From positions 1 through 33,175 of the forward strand of contig NZKY01000159.1 of assembly GCA_002694035.1 (NCBI GenBank): DNA of 33,175 nt, read 5' to 3'. Both the position numbers and the translations under genes were made by a program. Origin of the DNA: Opitutia bacterium (GTDB lineage Bacteria > Verrucomicrobiota > Verrucomicrobiia > Opitutales > Seribacteraceae). Each line of letters starts with the position of its first letter. The first letter of the stretch is position 1. Positions 25,677-33,000 of the stretch are shown piece by piece. The notes below the pieces were generated by a model. That model was not told where the DNA came from and made no database searches. It saw only the letters and a program-made list of their open reading frames with translations.

Positions 25677-25682
25677 AGGAGG
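25677..25682 (+). promoter_or_regulatory. AGGAGG consensus Shine-Dalgarno with an apparent 5-codon leader ORF
   Basis: A perfect AGGAGG, rare in this window, is followed 5 nt later by TTG AAT CAC AAC TGT TAA (25688-25705). The stop lies 10 nt before the TTG start (25716) of the acidic protein. It may serve a leader peptide, mark a mis-set start for the downstream gene, or be chance. Confidence 0.3.
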
Positions 25683-25715
25683 TCGATTTGAATCACAACT
25701 GTTAACATTATCCTA

Positions 25716-26012
25716 TTGGATAGAAAACATCTTAATGTTGTGATATATATTAGTGATTACTTAAACTTTGACGAGATCAATGACAGAACTTTTTTGCCTG
25801 AAAATAATATTCTTCCTTCTGCCGAAGATGAGAATTTAATTTCTTTTCCTTCTGATTCTGATGATCAGATTTCAAACGAAGAAATTGGTAAATGGGTAGA
25901 TCAACTCATGGAAATGCCTGAAAAAGATCTAGATTTGCCAGAACTAGATGATATTCAAAGCTTTCATGATCCTTTTGAGGTTATCGCCGAGAGAATTTTA
26001 TCTGAGGAATAA
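25716..26012 (+). CDS. Small acidic protein of unknown function
   Basis: 98 residues from TTG 25716 (or 90 from GTG 25740); no ATG is available near the N-terminus. About one third of the residues are Asp or Glu, giving a very acidic protein. The N-terminal segment (NVVIYISDYLNF) looks like a short strand, and the rest reads as polar helices (ISNEEIGKWVDQLMEM, DPFEVIAERILSEE). There is no signal peptide, Cys or known motif. It is flanked by a possible mini-lipoprotein and a MORN-like lipoprotein. The start is uncertain because a perfect AGGAGG lies 33 nt upstream, out of range. Confidence 0.5.
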   Translation: MDRKHLNVVIYISDYLNFDEINDRTFLPENNILPSAEDENLISFPSDSDDQISNEEIGKWVDQLMEMPEKDLDLPELDDIQSFHDPFEVIAERILSEE

Positions 26013-26137
26013 TTTAAATATTTTTAAAGTTCTCTGTCATTTTCTCTCCTGAGATGCTATGATAGTGCATATTTTTATCTTTTGTTTAAATTTCAGCATG
26101 CACAAAATTGGTTGTCCTGATCGCTAATTTTCCATCT

Positions 26138-26716
26138 ATGTTAAAATTTCTTAGGCAATATTTATTTTACATTTTATTTTTTCTTTTACTCGGGTGTGGC
26201 GAAGAAGGTAATAATGTTAAAGATACGGGTTCAAAAGCAGAAGATTTACCAAAAACTGAGGTCGAAGTTAAAGATTACATCGATGAACGTTTGGTTTCTA
26301 AAGATCGAAAGATTGAAAAAATTCTTTCTGATTTTGGTAAACCTCTAAATAGTTATCCAACCATTTTTCAGGATAATACAACAATAAGAAAAAATGGTAG
26401 GTTGTACCGGAAAAACTTACTCGATGAACCATTCACAGGTACCGTGGTTGAAAATTTTTCGAATGGAACATTATCTTTATCGACTTCTTATTATCGAGGT
26501 TTGCCACACGGACAACAAATTAGGAATTACCCTAGTGGTCAAAGGGCTTTAGTTGTAAATTTCGATTATGGTGTTTTATCAGGAGTAAAATCCCGTTGGT
26601 GGGAATCTGGTATCCTTCGTGAGGAAGCATACTGGAGTGAAGGCAACTTTTTGGGTAGGAGATTGTGGGACCGTACCGGTCTATTAATAAAGGAAGAGAT
26701 TATACCGAGGGATTAG
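26138..26716 (+). CDS. Lipoprotein with MORN-like repeats
   Basis: 192 residues from ATG 26138; an earlier start (26108) would put a non-signal-like stretch ahead of the leader. The hydrophobic FYILFFLLLGC segment ends in a lipobox, giving a lipid-anchored Cys, followed by a charged linker. The C-terminal half carries repeats of the MORN variant found in YwqK-like proteins: EPFTGTVVENFSNGTLSLS, GLPHGQQIRNYPSGQRAL, GVLSGVKSRWWESGILREEA and GNFLGRRLWDRTGLL. Function is unknown. YwqK-like proteins are called antitoxins in some annotations, but no toxin partner is evident. The stop is 2 bp from the convergent gene. Confidence 0.8.
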   Translation: MLKFLRQYLFYILFFLLLGCGEEGNNVKDTGSKAEDLPKTEVEVKDYIDERLVSKDRKIEKILSDFGKPLNSYPTIFQDNTTIRKNGRLYRKNLLDEPFTGTVVENFSNGTLSLSTSYYRGLPHGQQIRNYPSGQRALVVNFDYGVLSGVKSRWWESGILREEAYWSEGNFLGRRLWDRTGLLIKEEIIPRD

Positions 26717-26718
26717 AT

Positions 26719-27606
26719 TTAGGTTTGTTCTATTTCCTTTATTTTTTCAAGATAATTTCCGAAATCACCTACTCGAATGATCGATAAATTTTCAATCACA
26801 TTTCTTTTTTCGATTTCCCTTAATAATTCAAAGGTTTCATCGCTAAAATCATCAGGTACAACAACTACAAGATGCCTCGCCTGTAATCTGAAGTTTGTGT
26901 CACTTAAGGTTCTAATTAGTGAAGTTTCATCTTCTTTTTCCCAACAATTTCTTATTTCAATACCCAATGATAATGCAGGCACCCAAAGATCTGTTTCACC
27001 GACTAGATATCTTTTTCGAACATCTATTTGGAGCATCGATAATTTATGTTCACAAATATGGATGAGGTCCATAATTGATGCCGAATGAGTAGAGAGAGAT
27101 TCTTTTTCCTTGGATACAAGAGAAGCAAGGTAAGCAATTAAATCTCCATGATGAAGAACTTGCATTCTCTCTCTGGCATAACTTCGAAGATGAGGGTCTG
27201 GAAATAAAGACTCAAGAGATATCAAGACTTCTTGACCATTTGAAACATTATTAGTTTTGTTTTCCATTTCCGAAATTGTCGCTTCCAGGTTTTCAGGAAA
27301 GGAGATGGGGTGGACTCTAAGATCGTAACTTGCCTGTGTTTTAGAAATCTCACTAAGTGCTTCTCTTATCCACATACCTAAATAAAAAACCTCTTTGTTA
27401 TTTTCATAACCCGACTCTCTAAAGGCTTTAATTTTTTCTCTGTAGGTAAAGACTCCCCTGTCGTAATAGTCGTAAGGCCCATCCAATCGATTAACAGAAG
27501 CAGCAACTTCTTCGAGCAGATCGCGATCATCTTTCCAATCTCTACGCCTTCTGTGATAAACAGGAGTACCGATTGTTGAAGCACGTGGCCTATTAAACTT
27601 TTTCAT
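26719..27606 (-). CDS. Hypothetical protein, possible PD-(D/E)XK nuclease fold
   Basis: 295 residues, cytoplasmic, with a very basic N-terminus (YHRRRRDWKDDRD). The region 190-252 has a restriction-endonuclease-like pattern: LQIDVRKRYLVGETDLWVPA followed by LGIEIR, giving Asp206, then Glu217-Ile-Arg219 (D-x10-E-x-R, with Arg in place of the usual Lys), then a strand LVVVVPDD. The middle is helical. I recognise no named family. The fold call is by pattern only and could be wrong. A promoter-like TTGCAA-17-TATAAA lies at 27648-27620 on the minus strand. It is divergent from the nuclease-fold gene at 27696. Confidence 0.6.
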   Translation of the reverse strand: MKKFNRPRASTIGTPVYHRRRRDWKDDRDLLEEVAASVNRLDGPYDYYDRGVFTYREKIKAFRESGYENNKEVFYLGMWIREALSEISKTQASYDLRVHPISFPENLEATISEMENKTNNVSNGQEVLISLESLFPDPHLRSYARERMQVLHHGDLIAYLASLVSKEKESLSTHSASIMDLIHICEHKLSMLQIDVRKRYLVGETDLWVPALSLGIEIRNCWEKEDETSLIRTLSDTNFRLQARHLVVVVPDDFSDETFELLREIEKRNVIENLSIIRVGDFGNYLEKIKEIEQT

Positions 27607-27619
27607 TAGGGTACCCGTT

Positions 27620-27648
27620 TTTATAAATTAATAACCTTAATTTTGCAA
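27620..27648 (-). promoter_or_regulatory. Possible promoter of the 26719-27606 gene
   Basis: On the minus strand, TTGCAA (27648-27643, 4/6) and TATAAA (27625-27620, 5/6) are spaced by 17 bp, ending 13 nt before the ATG. This would give a very short leader of about 6-8 nt. Confidence 0.4.
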
Positions 27649-27695
27649 CATTGATATGATTGCAAACGAACTGAATAAATAATTTACTACCACAT

Positions 27696-28385
27696 ATGTT
27701 GATCAGGAATTCCTTGTTGTTAATGTTGTGCCTACTCATAACTTTAGATTTTTTGTTGGCTGCGGATTCGGATAATAATCAAACCAATCAAAAAGTCGAA
27801 ATTGTCCGGGTGATCAAACCGGGAGTCTTTGATCTTCAAACTGAGTCTTACCTTGTTAGAATGAGAGCTTGGGGTGTTGAATTTCCTCAACGCGGTCAAC
27901 CAGGTTTTCAGGAAGCTATAACATTTACAGAACAAAGTTTACTATCCACCAACCCGAAAATCGAAATTAAACAAGAATTTGACATACAAAATATGAAGGT
28001 GGTTGATATTACCCACTCAAAGAATGGATTAAATTTTAGTCGTGAGGCAATAACGCAAGGTTTTGGTTGGCATTTGGAAAAAGAAACCAATCGTTTTGGA
28101 CCATTTTTGTTAGCCCAATTAAAAGCGAAAAGATTGAATTCTGGCATATGGGCAAACAACTTTAATTACAGGCAAATAGAGAGTCCAACTGCTATGCCAA
28201 AGCCTTCATTTCCTGGAATGATGAATAGAATGAACAACTTTGTACCCACACTTAGTTATTGGGAGACGAGCTTTGGAAAAATACACAGACCAGGTTGTTC
28301 TTTTTATCAGAGAGGAAGAGGAAAATTGACCTCTAAACCTCAGGGCATAGATTGTAGGATTTGCGGAGGGAGGAAGGCCAAATAA
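27696..28385 (+). CDS. Exported staphylococcal-nuclease-fold protein, probably catalytically altered, with a Cys/His C-terminus
   Basis: 229 residues with a signal peptide (hydrophobic SLLLMLCLLITLDFLLAA, cleavage near Ala23). The SNase-like domain (about 33-155) is clear from VRMRAWGVEFPQRGQPGFQE and SREAITQGFGW, ending LNSGIWANN. Against staphylococcal nuclease, Arg35 is kept (Arg57), but Asp40 becomes Glu62, Glu43 becomes Gln65 and Arg87 appears to be Thr120, so classical hydrolysis is doubtful. The tail has His197, Cys201, Cys220 and Cys223 (HRPGC and CRIC), a likely zinc knuckle. ATG 27696 has no SD. It may bind nucleic acid outside the cytoplasm. Confidence 0.82.
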   Translation: MLIRNSLLLMLCLLITLDFLLAADSDNNQTNQKVEIVRVIKPGVFDLQTESYLVRMRAWGVEFPQRGQPGFQEAITFTEQSLLSTNPKIEIKQEFDIQNMKVVDITHSKNGLNFSREAITQGFGWHLEKETNRFGPFLLAQLKAKRLNSGIWANNFNYRQIESPTAMPKPSFPGMMNRMNNFVPTLSYWETSFGKIHRPGCSFYQRGRGKLTSKPQGIDCRICGGRKAK

Positions 28386-28425
28386 GAAATTCATTTTAAA
28401 AATACAAGATTTAGCCATCTTTGTT

Positions 28426-28454
28426 TTGAAGATTAATAAAAACTTGATAGTAAT
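28426..28454 (+). promoter_or_regulatory. Possible leaderless-type promoter of the M29-like gene
   Basis: TTGAAG (28426-28431) and AGTAAT (28449-28454), each 4/6 matches, are spaced by 17 bp. The -10 ends 7 nt before ATG 28461. It is individually weak but has the same geometry as the promoter at 20318-20345. Confidence 0.25.
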
Positions 28455-28460
28455 AACATC

Positions 28461-29651
28461 ATGATTCTTCCAAATATCGATGAATTTCCTTCATTCTCTT
28501 TAAAACGTCTTTTGAGCACTTGTTTCGGCACTGAGTCCAGCGGATCTGAAAAAATCTGTATTTTAATTGATCTACCCGACTTAAACCTGATGCATAACCA
28601 CAAATTTCTTACATTAGACGGTTTTTCTGTTCAAAAATATGCTTACAATACTTTTCTACATGATTTAAAGAATGGTGTTTCAGACGAGCTCTCATACACG
28701 GAGAATGGCTTTTTCGCTTTCAAAACAACAGGGGGCAGTAACTTAGATCCCGAAGATGAAGCGGTTAACGGAAATGGTGATACACTTTCTCTAGAAAGGG
28801 ATATATACCCAAATTTTGATATTATTTTGGCAATAACCGATTTTTCTTTGACCGCTCCGCTAACTGCATCCGCCAAAATCCATGGTTTCCGAGGTGCAAC
28901 TTTACATGGGGTTAATGAAGTAATATTAAATTCTGGTTTGTCTGTAGATTATTTTAAAATAAGCAAACAAGCCGAGCTATTCCGCTCGGTTCTCAACCAT
29001 ACCGATTACTTTGAAATTGATTTTCACACATTAGGGAATGATTCTACATTGCGTATTGACTGTGATGGTCAAAACGCCCAAAAGAGTCATGGTTTATGTC
29101 CGAAGGGAATACCTGATGTCGCTAACTTGCCTGCGGGGGAAGTGTATTTTGTACCTACTTCGGCATCAGGTTCTTTCCCATTCCGTTTTTCGGATGGCAC
29201 CATTGCACAAATGGAGGTTCTAGATGGTGCAATTACCAAAGCGATATTACTCTCTGGAGACAGCGAACTTGTTAATGCTCGAAATAAGCAGTTATCTGAT
29301 GATCCTGCCACCGGCATTATTGGCGAACTTGGATTTGGAACGCAACTACTTCCATTCTCTGGAAAGGATATACAAGACGAAAAGATCCTTGGTACTTGCC
29401 ATGTTGCTACTGGTCGTAGCGATCATCTTGGTGGAACATTGACACCGGATCTTTTCAACTCAAAACTAAACGCTTCGCACGACGATATTCTCTACGCACC
29501 CCCTAAAACACCAGAAATTACTGTGAAAGAAGTACGAATGTACAAAGACGGTCAGGGCACACCAATTCTCAGAGATTTTGTACCCACTCCTTTTCTGCTA
29601 GATAAACTTGAGCCTGAGTATCCTGTTGAAAAATTTGCTGTCAGTACCTAA
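28461..29651 (+). CDS. Divergent M29-like (leucyl aminopeptidase-like) protein
   Basis: 396 residues, no signal peptide. The C-terminal half shows the M29 metal-site order: Glu in ANLPAGEVYFVP, Glu in IIGELGFGTQ, Glu and His in DEKILGTCHVATG, and His-Asp in NASHDDILYAP. This places it as a distant relative of the aminopeptidase at 21660. The N-terminal half diverges strongly and lacks the usual opening. The last ~50 residues (after YAPPKTPEITVKEVRM) are an addition. Peptidase activity is likely but the substrate is unknown. It is followed after 2 bp by a secreted basic protein, suggesting co-transcription. Confidence 0.8.
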   Translation: MILPNIDEFPSFSLKRLLSTCFGTESSGSEKICILIDLPDLNLMHNHKFLTLDGFSVQKYAYNTFLHDLKNGVSDELSYTENGFFAFKTTGGSNLDPEDEAVNGNGDTLSLERDIYPNFDIILAITDFSLTAPLTASAKIHGFRGATLHGVNEVILNSGLSVDYFKISKQAELFRSVLNHTDYFEIDFHTLGNDSTLRIDCDGQNAQKSHGLCPKGIPDVANLPAGEVYFVPTSASGSFPFRFSDGTIAQMEVLDGAITKAILLSGDSELVNARNKQLSDDPATGIIGELGFGTQLLPFSGKDIQDEKILGTCHVATGRSDHLGGTLTPDLFNSKLNASHDDILYAPPKTPEITVKEVRMYKDGQGTPILRDFVPTPFLLDKLEPEYPVEKFAVST

Positions 29652-29653
29652 TT

Positions 29654-29998
29654 TTGAGATTCTTTTCTTTTATACTTATATTTTTGTTTTCTGGATTCCT
29701 AGCATTCATTCATGCTTATCGTCCAGTTCCCAATGTTCCACTAGTACCTAAGGTCAATAAGGTCAGATCTGTTCCCTCTTTTTCATCTTACAAGAGAGCA
29801 CCATTTGTTCCCTCATCTAGGATGTCAAAAAAAGCTCCTGCTGCTCCACGAGCACCCGTAACGAAGATGCCCAGGTTAGTCAAGAGGGCACCCCTGATTA
29901 AGCGAGCTAAACCTGTCCGTACTGTCCCGCTTGTAAGACGAGTACCAGTTCCACAAAGAGTACCTTTTGTCAGACGCACATCATTTAAGAGATTGTAA
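29654..29998 (+). CDS. Secreted Arg/Lys/Pro/Val-rich low-complexity protein
   Basis: 114 residues from TTG 29654, 2 bp after the M29-like stop. A strong signal peptide (RFFSFILIFLFSGFLAFIHA) precedes about 93 residues of low complexity: roughly 15 Arg, 10 Lys and 18 Pro, with no Asp or Glu anywhere in the protein. A degenerate motif recurs: VPLVPK, APFVPS, APLIKR, VPLVRR, VPFVRR. Such a cationic exported chain could bind DNA, lipopolysaccharide or peptidoglycan, but no function can be assigned. I do not recognise a family. The TTG start is accepted because it abuts a textbook leader. Confidence 0.7.
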   Translation: MRFFSFILIFLFSGFLAFIHAYRPVPNVPLVPKVNKVRSVPSFSSYKRAPFVPSSRMSKKAPAAPRAPVTKMPRLVKRAPLIKRAKPVRTVPLVRRVPVPQRVPFVRRTSFKRL

Positions 29999-30057
29999 AT
30001 TTTAACGCCAAGAGGGTAAATTTTTCCTTAAAAGCTTTGCATTGAAGTTATTTTTTT

Positions 30058-30062
30058 AGGAG
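30058..30062 (+). promoter_or_regulatory. Shine-Dalgarno sequence of the giant surface-protein gene
   Basis: AGGAG ends 9 nt before ATG 30072, and an in-frame TAG at 30057-30059 excludes an earlier start. It is one of the few genes here with a good SD. Confidence 0.65.
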
Positions 30063-30071
30063 ATTAATTTC

Positions 30072-33000
30072 ATGCTTTTGCCCTTTTTTTCAATTGCTCT
30101 TTGGAGCAAACAAATCCTAAGAATTTGGATTTGTTCCATTAGGTTTGGAATTTTTGCAATTTCAGTTGCTTCTGTCATTTCTGCTGATGATCCGGCTGTA
30201 TCTTCATTTAGTACTTTTTCAGTCGATTGGAATGGTTCAGTCTTCTTGATTTCTGGCGAAGCACTAAACCCACAGCCTTTTCCATCGTTAACCCTTTATG
30301 AGAATAATTTTTATAAATTCGAACATAATGGTAGCGCTGGTTTTAGGTTAAATATTGGAGAAAATAATAGTTCTACTTATGTCGATTCTGATCTCTGGAA
30401 TAATGGTGCTCTTTCCCCGCATGAATATCTTTTCTTTCAACCTGACATGAACACTTCGCGAACCCTGTACTACTTTAATCCAGAAAGTAATAGTTCGGTT
30501 GGGCAAATTCAAATATTATCTCACGAATCAGATCTATATTTTCCTGTAGTAACTAATCCTTCTGCAAAGTTTGGGAAATCCATCACAATTAATGAATGGA
30601 ACCAAACAATCGTGGGTGCTCCAGGAGAAGCTGGCTTTGATGATGGCGAAATGCATATCTTTAACCGTGAAGCAAATGGTACATATTCATATTTTGAAAA
30701 AGTCTCACCTCCAATAAGTGGGCTATCCGCTCAGTTTGCTCATTCTATTGAATCAGTTGATAACTACCTCTTCGTTGGATCTCCAGATGTGGTGAACTAT
30801 TCCGGTGTTGTTGATGTGTTCAAAAGAGAAAATAATGGGAGTTATAGTTTTGATAGCAATTTAAGTATTTCTATTGATTCAGGGGACAGTTTTGGATGGA
30901 GTTTATCTGGTGATTCAATCTATCTTGCAATAGGTTCCCTTCAAACCATTAATAACGGAGGGGGAGAAGTCTCAATTTTCGAAAATAACGGAACCAACTG
31001 GAATTTTTCCCAGACTTTATTCGCTGTGGATGAAAATAATCAGAGCGGTGATGAATTTGGTTATGATTTAAAGGTTGATAATAGCAGACTTATTGTAGGT
31101 GCACCCAAAGTTGATGCCAATGGAACCAATTCTGGTTCTGCTTACATTTATGAAAGGAATTCAACCGGTTGGTACCAGACTGCAATTTTATCTCCATCAG
31201 GGCCTTCTGCCGGAGATGAATTTGGCTACGCGGTTGCTCTATCAGGTAATCTGGCTTTCGTGGGAGCTCGACAAAAAGATGGAAATGCTATCGATGCCGG
31301 AGTTGTCTATGTATTTCATTTCGATGGAGTAACTTGGACCGAAGTTTATCAGATTTATCCTCCCACCGATATGGCTAATCAATATTTTTCGTCTGATCTT
31401 GAAGTTCATGATGATATTTTAGCTGTTTCGTCACCTAGAATAGGGGAAGGTAGCATTTACATTTATCGTTTTGAGAATAATGGTTCGAAAATTAGTTATT
31501 TATCTAATTTATCGTTATCCGAAACAAATTCATCAGATCAAAGTTTTTTATCCTTATCTGTACAAAAGGGGGCAGTTTTTGTTGGTGTTCCTGGAGACAG
31601 TACGAAAGCAAATTCAAGTGGAACCACAGTTGTATTTCAGAATGATGCATGGCAGGAAAAATTTCTCCCTGAGGTTGCTCCGATTATTGAAAGTAATTCA
31701 TCAATTTATCATCAAATGTCAGAGGATAACGGCACATATTATTATGACTTCAACGGCTCACACCCAATAGATTCCAATTTGAGTTGGTCTATAAATCAAT
31801 TCCCCGATTCGAATGCAACTTATGATTTAAATTCAACTACTGGCGAATTTAGCTATACTCCACAGGCTGATTTTTTTGGAATTCATTCCTTTTCGATTCA
31901 ATTATCAAACGGTACTTTATCTGATTCCTTAGATTTTAATATGACTGTTCATTCCGTTGAGGATGCTCCAGTTTTTGACGGACCTTTTAACCTAATTGCT
32001 GGAATGGAAGGTGATGAATACAACCAAACAATAGCAGTTCGCGATGTCGACGGCGATTTACTGACTTTAGGCTATTTTTCTTCGCCTTCTTTTGGATTGA
32101 ACACGAGCGGTTTTAATTTGTTTGGTACGCCAAATCCTGGAAGTGCAAACGGCCAGCCATATCAGGATTATAATATAACACTTTCTTTAGATGATGCTAA
32201 AAGTGCCACCGTTTATCAGAGTTTTTCAATTAGAATCCTCAAAAGAAATAATCCACCTGTTATATGGGTTGATGGGAATTCAAGTGTAAATACTTACAAT
32301 ATTAATTTGTCTGAGGACTTTGACAGTAATGCATGGTATGCTTCTCTCCCTCATCTTGATTATAATGATTCGGATGGTCATAAAATTGATTTAAATGTTT
32401 CCATAAATCCTTCATTTGGAAATTTGAGCTGGGATATCAATGCTACTGATTTAAATCAAAGTATTACTTATTCTCCACACGAAAATTTTAATGGAATTGA
32501 TTCATTTACAATGATTTTACGAGACCTTGAGGGAGAAGGAAATAAATCTCACGAATTGACTTTCAATATATCGGTAGCAGCAGTTAATGATGCTCCTGAT
32601 ATTACATCGGCTCCACCGATGAGTATAGTACAAGAGGGTGACCTTTTTTCCTATCAGATTGTTGTCACGGATCCTGATCTTTTTGATACTGGGAGTACAG
32701 AACAACTCAGCGTCTCAGTAGAAAATTTACCTCCTAGTGGATGGCTTGAATTTAATTCAACCACCAATTTACTTTCCGGAACTCCACAATGGTCTGATTA
32801 CGAAGAAGGTCCTCCACGCCTGATTGTCATAAAAGTTCAGGATTCAGGGGGTTTGGAAGATACCCAGGCTTTTACATTGGAAGTAAAACCACATAATTAT
32901 CCACCTGTGATCACGCAAGGAGCTAGCTTTTCTGCTACTCTCGATGAAGATACTTCTATTAATTCATGGGGCGGACTTGATTTGACAGTTTCTGGTTTAG

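Noticed and set aside
31099-31770. Two short plus-strand ORFs (31099-31332 and 31471-31770)
   Set aside because: They are out of frame within the long open reading frame from 30072, which shows clear FG-GAP blades across the same bases.
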